Assembly: GCA_013176395.1 (NCBI GenBank)
Contig: JABMLP010000007.1
Span: 682,001 to 746,000 of the forward strand
Length of the DNA: 64,000 bases
Source of the DNA: Venturia oleaginea
Lineage: Eukaryota; Ascomycota; Dothideomycetes; Venturiales; Venturiaceae
Reading direction: 5' to 3'
The notes below the pieces were generated by a model. It worked only from the letters and a program-made list of their open reading frames with translations, ran no database searches and was not told the origin of the DNA. The position numbers and the translations under genes are program-made. Position 1 is the stretch's first letter. Each line of letters opens with the position of its first letter. This document shows, one piece after another, positions 9,494 to 21,271 of this stretch.

Positions 9494-10613
9494 TCAGTGG
9501 GCCATGACTTCGGGATGCGCTGGAGTAGCAGCATGACCCTCACCCATTTCCATGTCCTCGTCGACTCCATCCTTCGCTGCTCCCTCCTCGGGCTCCTCGG
9601 CACCCTCGTCGTCATCTTCCTCTTCGCTGTCGCTGTTCTCGGATCCGAGATCCTCGCTGCCAGCGTTGGAGGCGGCATCGTCTTCGTCATCTCCGCCTGC
9701 GCCCTCGGCATCAACATCCATGTCACCGTCTCCCATCTCGACTTCTTTGCCGTTGGGAGGGGCGGATGGCTCTCCAAAGCCCTCTGTTGTAACTCCTTCG
9801 GCGTCAACTTCCTCCTCTTCCTCGGCACCGTATAGATCTTCGTCATTGGGCTGGGCATCAGCCTCTGGTTGGTCTGGTGGAAATTCTGGTGGGGCAGTGG
9901 CCTCAGAGTCCCTGTAGAGTTTTTATTATTAAGATACGCAATAGTCATAGAAAGAATGAAACATACCACTTGATAGCAAAGCGAGTCACTCTTGGCTTCT
10001 CTGCCAGAATGTTGCGACGAATTTTCTCGATAACAGGCTTGCTGGGAGGGCTCTCTGCCAATGTCTCGTCCGTGTACTCGTTGTTGACGTAGTATCCTAC
10101 TCGCACAAATTCGCGCCCATCGTAGCTGCAGGTCAAGAGGATGACGGTGACGCCGATGACTTCAGAGCTTGGAATGTTGGCAGTGTTTGGTGGGTCGGCT
10201 TCGAAGACGAATTTGTTCGTTCCTGGTGGGATAGGGCCGACGAGTAGGGAGTCGAGTTCCTGGTCGTGTTCCGAGCTATGTAAACAGATTTGTTAGCAGA
10301 GCTCCTTCATAACCAGGGAGTAGCGGCATCCAAAGATGTTGTAGGTCAAGCCCGGTCGTATTGAACACCCACGAGCTGCACTATCTAGCGAAAGTATCGG
10401 GCAGGCTTCCACGACAGCAGAGCATACCAAGGCTGTGTACAAGAACAAAGAGATAAGAACAAACCTCTGAGCGCTTCCGACATAAGTTAATTTCCACTCG
10501 AGGTCCCTACTCAGGTTCTCCAGACTCTCAAAGGTGATCTCAAACTGGTAGGGCGCGTTGAACTGAGCAGGATTGTTCAAGACCTTGACGTCTAGAAGCG
10601 TGACGACAGACAT
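9494..10613 (-). CDS. ASF1: histone chaperone ASF1
   Basis: ASF1 binds the histone H3-H4 dimer and passes it to CAF-1 and HIRA during replication-coupled and replication-independent nucleosome assembly in the nucleus. Three exons join in frame: 10465-10613, 9967-10275 and 9494-9911, giving 291 residues. The N-terminal globular core (about residues 1-155) is highly conserved: [18 protein letters not shown], then [20 protein letters not shown] (the H3-H4 binding face), then VGYYVNNEY and [13 protein letters not shown]. The last exon encodes a long acidic tail rich in Asp and Glu, as in other fungal ASF1. Introns are GTTTGT...ATAG (189 nt) and GTATGT...ACAG (55 nt); both split codons that rejoin correctly (AG|C, TG|G). 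The upstream region has MluI-type boxes. Confidence 0.96.
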
Positions 10614-11758
10614 GACTGCGGTGGAGTGTGGTTGTTTGCTGTAAGAAGAGAGAGGAGAAGTTGATGTATTGTTCGTGTGTATGTAAGAGGAAAAGTGAAA
10701 TTGTATATGCGTTGGTGTTTGTTCAGGGAGTATTTGGTGTTGATTGCTTGGGGGAAGTTGATTGTTGACAAAGGTCCTTGCTCCGCGGTAAGAAGTTTCG
10801 AAGCCAGAAAGAGGCTGGTTGGTAGGGACGAAGCGTCAGTCGAAAAAGGAAGCTGTCCAAGCGTTGGATAATCGCGAACCTTTCGCGTCACGTCGAAATT
10901 CGTGTTTTGGTCGAAATTCGCGTCTCGGGGTAGTTTAGAGAACGACTGGGCATGTCCAGGCGAGTATCTCAGAACGGGCTTTTCGCCATCACATCACGGG
11001 ATCAAACAACAACTCAAATGCCAAAGTCACGCCGTCTAACGCGTTCTTGCTCATCGTCGACGCGTTGTCTTGAGACGCGGCATGGAAAATTCGTTACCTC
11101 TATTCGCTATCTGCCCTTTCCGCTGTCCTCTTCAGGCGATAATCACGGACTGTCACTTCCATGACCCGCCCTATTGGAAAAGATCCGTCAATTGACATGC
11201 ATGGCAACAGCCCTTAAAAATCCTCCTTGAACCATGGCTTGAATAAGAACCAATAACAGCAAAAGCTAGCAAGCGATTCATACCAACAAGATTTCAACCA
11301 AGATAGATAGAATCAGTGTAGGAGTCTTAGCCTTACCGATCTTCTCTTCTCATCATACTGGTTACTAATTCCGTTGAGTAAATCGTCGTGTTTGCAACAA
11401 AAGTCTGTGGTCATCTCGAACTCGAACATCGGATCCCTTGAATGGTCTGGTTTTTTGTTACCATTTAGCGTGGCATGAGTACGGAGTAAGGCCGCTGATA
11501 TACTTACATCCCATACAAACTACGGCCGTGCTGCTCGTAAAGCGCGTCTGTTGCGCTTTAGATCGAATTCGGCAGAGAATGCGCCGAAAACTATCTAAGG
11601 GATAAATAGATGAATGCAGGGCCTGTGGGTAAGCGTGAATATAGATCTAGGTCGAGGACTGAACAGTGATTGTAAGAGAAAGGTTCAAGAAGACAGGATA
11701 CCACAGGCCAGCACCATTTCTTCTACATGTTTAGATTAGTCAACTACACCCGGGATTA
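10614..11758. promoter_or_regulatory. ASF1 upstream region with MluI-box cluster
   Basis: The 1.1 kb upstream of ASF1 holds no supported gene. It has several sites of the type bound by the fungal S-phase factor MBF. Perfect ACGCGT boxes lie at 11039-11044 and 11060-11065, and CGCGTC cores lie in TTTCGCGTCACG (10881-10892) and AATTCGCGTC (10916-10925). ASF1 is cell-cycle regulated in yeasts, so MBF control is a reasonable inference. The rest, 11166-11758, shows no feature until the pogo terminus. Confidence 0.5.
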
Positions 11759-12900
11759 ACGTGTTTCACCACTCACTTGGCCGCCCCACTCACTTGGCCA
11801 CCCCAACCACTAAATCTCAAGTCATCATGCGATAAACCTCCCACCAATACAGCTTTTATTAAAATAATTCTAATAATACATTCTTTACGTATTTGGGCAT
11901 CGATTTATCTTATGACCTTGAATACCGCAGCCACTACATGTTGGTAATGCTCGCTGTCGTACGACGACCTCCTGATCTTGAACACTATCTCTAGAGTTAT
12001 TCTCGCATCCCTCGACCAAGAACTGACCCTGTTGAGCTTGTAAAACGCCTCCATATGCAATATATCGTCTACGATACTGTTGCTTCTATTTTCGTCGTTG
12101 GTTCTCTGTACGAAGCTTCCTATTCTCTTCTGCAAGTATTACTGCTGAATTCATTGCGACTTGACATCCTTTGATGAGTTGACCAATTGCTTGACTACTT
12201 GGGCTCTGAGATTGGCGATGAAGAAGATTTCGGACGAGCTGAGCCTGCTGCTCAAGCTGAGCTATCGTACGAGGAGTTTCTGACGTCCACTGTGGCGCTA
12301 CTCCATGGGGTGTACCTGGTGGTGAGGGCGTCTCTTCAACACGCTGAAACCACGCGTTGATTGTCGCTGGATCTTCGCATTTTGCACGCTGTGAATGGAA
12401 TTTACGATTCCACTTCGTACAAAGCTCCGGCTGAGCGTTGATGAAGCGGGATACCCAGTTCTTCCCGACTAATGACGGTGGAGGATTCCTACCGCGTTTT
12501 TCGAGTAAAGCGTTTGCCATTCGTCGTACGTCGATAATTTGGGGCGGAAATCCTCGTCGATCAAGGTCTAGGATCCACTGAACCAGAGCCTGCTCTTCAT
12601 GTATTTGTAACTTTCTCTTTTGGTGGTTAGATTCGCTTCATGGTTTACCACCTTGAAGACGAGACTGAAGTGTAGATCGAGGAATATCGTACGACGCTGA
12701 GATTTGACGTTGACTTAAATTTGGATTCGTTTGAAAGCTCTGCTTCGAAAGAAGTAATCTAGCCTCTTTGCAAGCCGATCCGGGGGTTGGTGTTGACATT
12801 ATTGCGATAATTGTACGAAGGGATTAGACTTTTTGGTTGGGTGGCCAAGTGAGTGGGGTGGCCAAGTGAGTGGGGTGGCCAAGTGAATGGTGAAACACGT
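11759..12900 (-). mobile_element. pogo/Fot1-type deletion derivative
   Basis: Inverted termini begin ACGTGTTTCACCA at 11759 and end with its complement at 12900. Behind each terminus lie direct repeats of CACTCACTTGGCC: two on the left and three on the right. Inside is a minus-strand transposase relic. Length is 1142 bp against 1850 bp for the complete relative at 29854, because the catalytic region is missing. A TA precedes the left end; the right flank reads AT, so the expected TA duplication has been lost or mutated. The element is non-autonomous. Confidence 0.85.
12086..12799 (-). pseudogene. pogo transposase remnant lacking the DDE domain
   Basis: Translation from ATG at 12799 gives a psq-like helix-turn-helix (LSQRQISASYDIPRSTLQSR), then a TGA at 12638-12640 where a related copy suggests arginine, so CGA to TGA. 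The frame continues through the Tc5-type HTH (LVQWILDLDRRGFPPQIIDV, LVGKNWVSRFINAQPELCTK, DPATINAWFQRV). At that point it jumps directly to the C-terminal region (TPSPPGTPHG, QAIGQLIKGCQVAMNSA). About 250 residues holding the three catalytic aspartates are absent. It could bind DNA at most, and only if the stop were absent. Confidence 0.85.
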
Positions 12901-13849
12901 ATACGTAATTTTGGCCGTCGGAAGGGAACTTCGAGATCTAGGATCTAAGACCACAGAGAGAGTAAAGAGGATTCTTTTATTACACGGAAGATTCTATTGT
13001 TTCTCGCTTGAAGGGACTCGAATTCTGTTCATAAAAGAGAGTCCTATTCTCGCTCCGGATTTCGAGTTTCGAGCACGGCCTTCGGGTTATTATCCTCGCG
13101 GGGGAAGTGTAGTATAGAACCATGCACTGCGGCGCAGATGCCGCAGAGCATAACGGTCCGATTCGCTCTAGCGTATTAAGGATTTATCCCTTTCCAAATA
13201 CTTCGCCGCCGCACCTCCAATATCATCTCCACCTGCAGCTCCATTTCCTTACCCTCGCCGCATGGCTGCGTCTTCGCCGCTGAAGCCACGCTGGTTCTCG
13301 TCCCGATCATTCCTTTGAGACCGTGGTACAGCAGCATGAAGGCAGCGAAAGATTGATTCCCAAGTTACTGGGACCTGGCCACCATGGACTACAGCATCTT
13401 GTGTTACTGTGGCCCCGAGTAGGAAGGCTCGAGGTGGGCCATACAGTTCGTACCGAGCGAGGCTCTACACGACTTTCCTGCACATGGGTCAGATCGTCGT
13501 TTGTCGGCGGCGGCGAGGTTGTTGATCGAATCAAATCCTAGGTGGTCACTACTAAAGCAGTCTACAGACGATAAAGTATTGAGTCCACTTGCATTCGTGC
13601 ATATTTTTCCCCCATTCTCATCACTCGCCCTTGTCAATTTTCATCTCCTTCTCTTTCTTATGTCTCTACTAGATGCCGGTCATTATGGATTCCATTATTC
13701 CTTCTAGCTGTAATACCAGAACTCTTTGTTTCAGATCTTGCAGCTTTGTATTCGATATGATAGCAACTATGGCCCATATTTTAAGTATTGCACCCTATTC
13801 TACACAGCATCGCGCAATAATCATGCCATGCTGACCGAAGATAGATAAT
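12901..13849. other. intergenic
   Basis: No gene is supported. Bases 13300-13700 have overlapping open frames on both strands without recognisable motifs. The last part may contain the missing 5' exon of the downstream F-box-like gene, but I could not define it. Confidence 0.35.
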
Positions 13850-15145
13850 GTGCCCCTTCAAATTTCCAGGCATAAAAAGAGGCGGGATGCATCACCCACG
13901 CTTTTGACAATTCCCGGGGAATTGAGAAACAGAATATGCGATTTTGTTTTCGAAATCCCACATCAATCGGAGAATAATCCAGCAAACCTCAATAACGATC
14001 AACTTACGAATTTTCTCGGTCTACTGCTTTGCTCAAAGCAATTACGTCAAGAACAATTCGAAAAGTTCTTCGTTACCGACCGCTTTTTCCAGGACTTTGA
14101 AGCACTGAATGCATGGATCTGTAAAGGTATTGCAATCAGCCCGGAGTTGCTAACGCGGATTCGACACGTTGGCATCCAAACCGGTCGGACAAGCAGGCGA
14201 CCGGAGTGCAACCTTGCCTACAATGATTTTCAGATCCAAAAAGCGTTTTCGAGGTTACCAGGCTTGCGGATATTACACATCAGCAGCCCCTACACTTTGA
14301 GATCTTTTGTGATGAATAATGAAGAGGTCTCGGAGATCATGGCCAGCATTTCCAAAATGTGTCCGAATCTGGAAAGACTGGCCTTCTTGGTACCCAGCAA
14401 GGACCTCAACTTTCTCTACAATCTTCCCCGCCTGCAGTTCCTGGCGATTACGACACCGACTTTCCTCGATGCCGAGCACTTCATCTCTGTGGTGTCCGCT
14501 TTGCCGAATTTGAATACCTTCAGAATCCGAGACAAGAGCTGTTACTCCGCCTTCACGCCATCCATCCTCAGCCAAATGCCAGCCTTGAAGGAGATTCAGC
14601 TGAAAGAGGACACGACTCCCGGTCGTTGCGTGGTTCCAGAGATGTTAGAGGCCCTGTTGGAGCGCCATGGAGGTACCGTAACCTCTCTGCATCTCGAAGT
14701 GTCCAAGTCCAGTAAGGAAGGGACGCTCGATTCCATCTTCGCAACACTGCCTCAAATACCACATCTGGCAGAGTTGAAACTCTGGTTCGATTCGGATCGT
14801 CGGGAAGAGCAAGTTCTGGAGGCTCTTCTCATCACCCTTTCGACTAAACAAAAACTCAAGGATTTACATCTCTGCTTCAGACTAATCAAGTGCTCGGACC
14901 CGGAACTCGCTTACCAGAGGATCATGGAAGTTCTCAGGGTCAGTAGCTCTGCTAGGTGGTTTGGAGAACATTGGATGAACGAGGAGGGATATGTTCTTGA
15001 TGACGGACAATCTGGATGGGTTAGGGATGGCAATGCTTTCAAAAAAGATGTGTTTTATGGGGCGACATGGCCGTCAATCGGCAGTGGCGCGTTGGGTGAG
15101 AAAGGAAGGTATCACGGCTGTATGCAATTGCGGGCATGGAGATAA
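13850..15145 (+). CDS. F-box-like protein with leucine-rich repeats
   Basis: The frame encodes about 430 residues. Near the N-terminus is TLLTIPGELRNRICDFVFE, the short F-box-like motif common in filamentous-fungal hypothetical proteins, followed by LLLCSKQLRQEQFEKFF. The remainder has leucine-rich spacing (LPGLRILHISS, LPRLQFLAITTPTF, LPNLNTFRIRD, MPALKEIQLKED, IPHLAELKLWFD, KLKDLHLCFRL), suggesting an LRR solenoid. By family it could be a substrate adaptor of an SCF ubiquitin ligase. No ATG occurs in this frame at the start: the first codon is GTG, an in-frame TGA lies at 13832, and the next 90 or so codons lack ATG. A 5' exon spliced to an acceptor such as TTTCCAG near 13869 is likely, or the gene has lost its start. 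Confidence 0.7.
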   Translation: MPLQISRHKKRRDASPTLLTIPGELRNRICDFVFEIPHQSENNPANLNNDQLTNFLGLLLCSKQLRQEQFEKFFVTDRFFQDFEALNAWICKGIAISPELLTRIRHVGIQTGRTSRRPECNLAYNDFQIQKAFSRLPGLRILHISSPYTLRSFVMNNEEVSEIMASISKMCPNLERLAFLVPSKDLNFLYNLPRLQFLAITTPTFLDAEHFISVVSALPNLNTFRIRDKSCYSAFTPSILSQMPALKEIQLKEDTTPGRCVVPEMLEALLERHGGTVTSLHLEVSKSSKEGTLDSIFATLPQIPHLAELKLWFDSDRREEQVLEALLITLSTKQKLKDLHLCFRLIKCSDPELAYQRIMEVLRVSSSARWFGEHWMNEEGYVLDDGQSGWVRDGNAFKKDVFYGATWPSIGSGALGEKGRYHGCMQLRAWR

Positions 15146-17405
15146 ATTTAATACAAAGTGCTAGGTGATTTTGTGAGTTCATTTGACGCCGCAGGTTCCT
15201 CTTGGATCATGGGTGCTAATATACTTCAAGCAGTGATACAACCATCATCTCTCTTCGGAAACCATGGCTTTGTCGCTCTAAGTGTTAATTGCTCCAGGTC
15301 TGCGATCCTGCGTTCGCCGGCGGCCAACCACTCTATCCGTTGATCAGTCATTCTGACCTTTTCCCGACCTGATCACTGTGTCTCTTTTCTGACAGACCAC
15401 GTGAATAAAAGGTTCAACCCGCTTGTCTGAGGACCTTGTCAACAATCATCAGAGCACGATCAACATGGGCTGCGTTTGTCTCTCGATTCTTTGCCACCAA
15501 ATTCTGGGAAACATCCAAATCACTTATCTCTCTTTCCATCGTAGGAGTATTGCCAGACAACCAACTCGTAGTCATCAATAATGCCATCGATATCCATATG
15601 ACGAAGATCGTCATCATTATTAAGACAAACCAAGCTTAACTAGCTCCCGCGTCGTCATCTTGCCTGAAGTTTGGCATTGTTGGTAAAAGTACTGACTTAA
15701 GATAGCCATCGCACAACCGACCGAGTTCCCCGTCTCCCATACATGTTGAGATTTGTCTCGTGTCTTCCTTTATCCAGATTCTGTTACCACGAAAAAAGTT
15801 CTTATACACAATTCGTCAAAAAATGACATATGAGGGCGACATGGGCATGCCGTTTGCAACCAATTCTACTATTCATCAGCATGTACCGATTGCTGGCGGT
15901 TGCAGATCGTTGAAGGTGTTATCTCAGTGTCTCCATAAGTATAAATGAGTGGCCTTAACTTGGGTGGAACAGCAGGGAACCCATAATTTCGACAGTTTCG
16001 ATGGTTCCTTGTGGCTGCTGTGGTTTTGAATTATGGCTGTCGCAATTCTGGTCGCGAAGTCGCTCTCTTTCTGCTCCTCTTGCAGTCGCCGATTTCGCCA
16101 CCATTTTCGCAGTCTTGTGATGATGCTAATCATCGTCTTGTTGAGCTGAACTCGGGAACCTCACGCCGACATATCTTTTTCCACCTAAATGCTATCGCTT
16201 GTTGATACATCATTCTTGAACGCTGTTATACGGCTCGGCGGCCCCTATAGCATCCCTCCCATACGAATGCTTAGAGTGTTGTTATGTCCACCTCATGCTC
16301 GCCGACTAAGGGACCTTATAGACAACGGACAGACGTCACAAGTCCACTTGAAAAGTACAATTTTGTTCCTTCCGTCCATAGCCGATCCTCGTTTAGGAAG
16401 GGATTTTCTGGCGAGTATATAAGTTGGCGTAAACTCGATTGAAAAAAGTCGGAACAGTCGATCATATGAAAATATGCTATGTATGTTTCGAGTTTCCCGT
16501 ATCTTCGGTTAGCTGATATTGTCAGACTCCTCGGTCAATGAAGCCTTAAGAGAGCCCTTAATTATATATATTTATTCGAGAATGAAGCTGATGGGTTTTT
16601 AGCGGTGCTAGTGATCATTATCATCATTGACGGCCTTCTTTTCTTTACGGGGAACTATAGGTAAGGTATACCGTATTTTCGCCATTCGTGTATTCAACAA
16701 GGAAGAAACAGTCTTCCAAATAGTGATATCCATCATCACCAACGAAGGTCTATATCGCTTGAACGATGTTCTTTCGTAATATACCATCCAAGTTCCCCTG
16801 AAGATAGCTGAGATTAGATCCTGAGATTAAACCGCCGAGTTCGCAACAAGAACTAGGTACGGCAAGGGTCTGTTAGATGATACAGCCGCATACGGCCATT
16901 GTGAGATGATACAGCTGTATACGGCCGTCAGAGGCATATCCCCTCGTTTTGATTTCAGACCACTCGAATCTGTATAACCATCGCTCGATCACCGGTTCAT
17001 TTTGAACCTCATGCAATCCTAAATCTTTATCTTTTCACTGTGTATCATTCGAGAGGGTCATGTGAGTATGAATTAGGTAGAGGCGATCTCGAGATTGTAT
17101 AGCTTCCAATTTCTCCTCCCAAGGTAAATTTGTAGATTACTGAAAGGGATAGTACTGATAACAGAACGAGGAAAATTCGCTATAAATCTTCTTCCTACAT
17201 CTTCTTGCGAAAGTCATTCAAGGTGCTCAAATCGATCTTACTATTAAAATAGCGTCATATAGCAGCCGATGCTGAGACGAGGTAGCAAAAGAACGACATG
17301 TAAGAGGTTGATGTAAGTAGTAGTTCGCCCGGTCACGATCGTAAGTCTTTGAGAGCTGGTGATAACCAATATTGGTAACTACAAGAATTAATCATTACCG
17401 CCTCC
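15146..17405. other. intergenic, 2.3 kb
   Basis: I find no supported gene. One near-perfect direct repeat stands out: GATGATACAGCCGCATACGG at 16876 and again, with two changes, at 16905 (period 29). The right part, from about 17000, may be the 3' non-coding end of the hAT element whose transposase starts at 18965, but no terminal repeat was found to mark it. Confidence 0.35.
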
Positions 17406-18965
17406 TTAATTACCCTCCTCTTTGAGACAGAACGTCTTGAAGTCTTCTAGTATCGCACACCAAATTTCAAGCATCTCGAAGTCGTCATTTGTCAGGAAGG
17501 ACTTCCTAATATCAACGCCTTTACCGGTGTAGTTGTAGAGCCTCTGCCACTTGATAATCACCGCCCTGAGCGAAAGGACACGTTGTATCATCTCGAAAGT
17601 GCTGTGCCATCGGATTCCGCCGCCAACGAGAAGTACATACCAAACATCGAGTCTGGCATCCTTTTGAAGCGCTTCAAAAGCTTCTCTACGCTCAGGTGAG
17701 CGATTGATGAATATGCAGAGATTGTGTACGCGACCGATAAGTCCTAGACGCGCCCAGACCTCAAACTGTTCATCATCGCCGGCCGCGGCAAGTGACTTAT
17801 TGTGCTTAGATTGCTCATTATCGCCGAAGAGAAGGTCCTCTACGATAAAATCGATAATATGGCCAATACAGCGAATGCGCCGTCTTCTGGACCACCTGGA
17901 GGATAGCCCAGAGATCAGAACCTCAAGGTGAGCAACACAGGCGTCGTTATCTGATGCATTATCCGCTGTGAAGCCTCCCAAGTTTGTCCCATCGATGGCG
18001 AATGTAGTGAGCACTGAGGAGATCAGTTTAGCTTGATTCTCTCCAGATTTTGAGCCAAAAACGCGCGGGAAGCCGATGAGAATCCGTGACTGCCTGTAGT
18101 TTGAATTTATGAAGTGGGAGCAGACAGCAAGGTAGTTCTTATGGTTTCCTCCCTTCCAGGCGTCTACTGAGATATTGATTCGACTTTTGGCGCCCTTGAT
18201 CTCGTGTAGGATGGTCGGTAACCGTTTTTCGTAGGACTCAAAAACCCATTTACTGACGGAGGACTTTGCGGTTGGTAGAATCGCTGTAAGAGTCTCAATT
18301 GCGCCGGCCTTGAGTAGCGAGAGGGTATCGGGATGGGAGGCTGTATGGAAGGCAATATTGTGCTTGATAGTCCAGTCAATATATTGCTGTCTGTACACGA
18401 TGGCATCGAAATTATCGTCCTTTTTGAGACCACAAGTCTCGCAATGTGTCAACGGCGCTTCAGTTACTTCCTCCTCTTGCAATCCATTCATTTCAATGGG
18501 ATCTCCTGGATCTTTGACGCCGTGCCGAGAGAGAAGGTGTCCTTGTATGCCGCCGGTAAACGTCGCCACGTAGATTCCTGTATGCCAACTCCTCAATTCA
18601 TGACACTTCTTACAGAGCCAAAGTCTCTTATGCTTCTCACCATCCGCTTGGATCTCTGCGCCGTGCTCCCAAATGTAAGAGTTGAGTCGGGATAGCTGCT
18701 GCTTGGTAACAGGCCTGAGCCTTGGATTCCGCAGTTTCTGGCCGTCCTTTTGAAGCCGTGACCATTGTATATCGAACTTGCAACGCTGGAGATTGAGAGG
18801 ACGTAAGGGAGTTATAATAACCCTATGAGGAAGGATAGAAGCCACTGGTATAGGGCTTTCGGGTTCTGGAGGCAGATCTTGCGACAGTGAGGCTTCGTCG
18901 ATAGCTGTACCGGATCTTTGAGAACAGCCTTCAGGCCTTCTCCGCTGTACGAATCTAGTCATCAT
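17406..18965 (-). pseudogene. hAT-family transposase, C-terminally truncated
   Basis: The 519-residue frame carries hAT landmarks. An N-terminal BED-like Cys-His region (LWLCKKCHELRS, then GGIQGHLLSRHGV) would bind DNA. The RNase-H-like core includes INISVDAWKG, GGFTADNASDNDACV with the second acidic residue, RRRIRCIGHIIDFIVEDLL, and RWHSTFEMIQRVLSLRAVI. It ends at DFKTFCLKEEGN, before the last catalytic glutamate and the C-terminal dimerisation region that complete fungal hAT proteins have. The DNA downstream does not supply them recognisably. Upstream sequence is shared with a relic at 52880-53149, so this is a repeat family. It is most likely inactive. Confidence 0.8.
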
Positions 18966-19325
18966 CTTGAATAGTCTGTAGAGAAACCGTAGTGGTTGTG
19001 ATGGTAAAATTAGTAGAAAATGAATATAAGTTAATTAATCCAATGTTCAAACATATTCGAAGCATAGGAAAAACCCGATTTTCGGCGCCGGTCGGCGCTA
19101 AATTTTGTGGATCATCCCACTAATTTCTAGGGGCTACCTTCTAAAACTACGTCACGTTACTTAAGCGAACTCAACACCATGGATTGAGCAATCACTCAAT
19201 CTTTGAGGCTTCAATTGATTGATTGATTCATATATATCATAGCTTGATTGATGGCCTAAATAGGCCGATTTTCGTTCGCCTGACGGCGTCGGTCAATCAA
19301 TTCAATTGCTTATCGAACGCACTGT
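18966..19325 (-). repeat. hAT 5' flank, shared with 52.9-53.1 kb
   Basis: This segment upstream of the hAT transposase is similar, in reverse complement, to 52880-53149. Shared blocks are ATGTTTGAACATTGGATTAA, GCCGAAAATCGG, CCCTAGAA and CCGACGCCGTCAGGCG. It therefore represents the 5' non-coding and probably terminal part of the hAT element. Short GATT/AATC runs and palindromic GGCCTAAATAGGCC-like motifs may be transposase-binding sites. I could not identify an exact terminal inverted repeat or 8-bp duplication. Confidence 0.55.
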
Positions 19326-21271
19326 GAAGAACTATAGCGGGCGGAAGATACCAGATTTCGATTCCTTTGATTTCTTGTTGTCTTTCATCAAGCAGACTTT
19401 CGTTTCTTGCTAACTTTTATTTCTTTCCGATCCAGAACTCGTTTGAGGAATTGAAATCGTTCAATATGAGAATAGTATGCCTACGGCCTCGTGGAGAAAG
19501 CCACACAATGCTTTATAATGTTGAAGTATGAAAGTTGAGTAACAAGTGTATTGAGGGTGAGATCCGGAGGATCTCAGCTATATAGTAATACACTAAGCCC
19601 AATTGGGCAGTAAACAAACTCCAGTGACAGAGAGTAGCCACGCTGGCGCAGGTGGAGGCAATAGCATGAGGATACTCCTTCCAACATATAACAGAGAGCC
19701 GTTTTGATGCACTGTTGGAATCATAAAAACCTGCGTCAAGCGCGCTCGATACGTTGAAGCTCTGTTTCTTCATCTGTAATTATAGCTCAAGGGTTCGCTT
19801 ACAATGTTCATACAGGTCTATAGTCTTTAGTACGAGCGAATAACGATAATGAGGTGCCCTATGTTCGAGCGGGAATGATCATCATCATCAATAGCATTGG
19901 CCCTAATTTCACCACGAGTAAAATTGAGATGAATACCAAGGTGATAAATTTACATCGAACCTGTCTCTTCGGATACCATCGAAAAGAAATAGACATTCCT
20001 TTGCCGTAAGTATAGGTCGTTCTGTCATCGTTCTGTTCTTAATACTGTGAGAAACGAGGGGCTAGTATTCATCCTTAAAGCTAATAGTTTCAACAAAGGA
20101 GGTAGTATCCGGTGAGTTTATTATACCTTTTTGCAAAGCCTCCCAGGTCTGGGTATTAAAAAGTCAGCTTCTGCAATATAGGAAACTTATAATACCCTTA
20201 CTAGAATTTAAGCCTCTTATGTTATATCGACGCTCTCTATCATTACTCAATCCGGTATCGATTGAGTTGCTGTCTGGAGTTCGTCAGAGGCTTCTACTTC
20301 TCGTACTAGACTCTGTGAACTTGGAATCGACGATATTTAGTAGCAGCACTTTTATCGAAATCTCCCTCCACGGCCCAAAAAGGAGCCTGTTTTCAAAGAT
20401 TGTAATTGCGTACAAATATTCCCCACAGCAAATCCTTTCCGCAAGTGACGATGGCGTACAAAAGAGTTACCTTCTCACTTTCGTAACCAACAAACTACTG
20501 GAACGCACGTGTATATGACATGAAGTCTTATCTGGAGTGAAAACGTCTTACATCCCGAAGCAGCAACAGAACGTAACCCTTTCGTCGCTATTTATAGCCT
20601 CCAATCTGTAAAATTTACTGCGAGAATTCTGAGTACAACGGATATAAGAAGTGATGTTGAGTATCTGCATCTTTACCGATTTTATTTCGTTGTCAATTCC
20701 CTACATGGTGTTGAGTCTCTAGGATACAAGAAAGAAATTCGTGTCATCCAACCCATGGCTAATATGCTATTCAAGGAGGCCATTTCGATCGTCGTCCATG
20801 CGGAAAGATTGCAACTTTTCTGACAGAATTAGTGAGTATAAAAACGGAAAGCGAGGATAATGTCCCCATTGGTTCATAGATACGAGAGCGCCACAGCTGC
20901 GATTCGCTCCAGCTGTGCGCAAATGGCTAATAGTATACTTCTCGAATACATCAGTCCGTACGAAGAGCCGCGAGGCGGTAAGAGCTGCATTAGCGAACGC
21001 ACTGCGAGCTTCGAGGCGCAAGTCGAGCAGTAAGAAACGAGACATCGGTTATTGTCTAGTAATGTCGATACTCGATAATGAAAGAAGACCTACACAGTGA
21101 CCGATGCCAGACGAGGACTGAAAAAGAAAAAAATAGTTCATTCTAACAAGAGGTATCCGCTCCACCACACCAAAACACCAAAACAAAATGCCAACAGCAG
21201 CGCTATGCAAAATCCAACCGCCATGGACTAAAATTATGTCCCTGTCTTCCCAATCGCTCATATTCTGGCCT
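19326..21271. other. intergenic, 1.9 kb
   Basis: No supported gene. Open frames of 60-100 codons are present on both strands (for example near 19513-19773 and 20219-20518), but they show no conserved motifs or intron signals. The region ends just past the stop codon of POL2. Confidence 0.4.

Noticed and set aside
9365..9917. Ser/Pro-rich and hydrophobic plus-strand frames
   Set aside because: They are antisense to the acidic tail exon of ASF1; Asp/Glu codons on one strand give Ser/Val/Leu-rich frames on the other.
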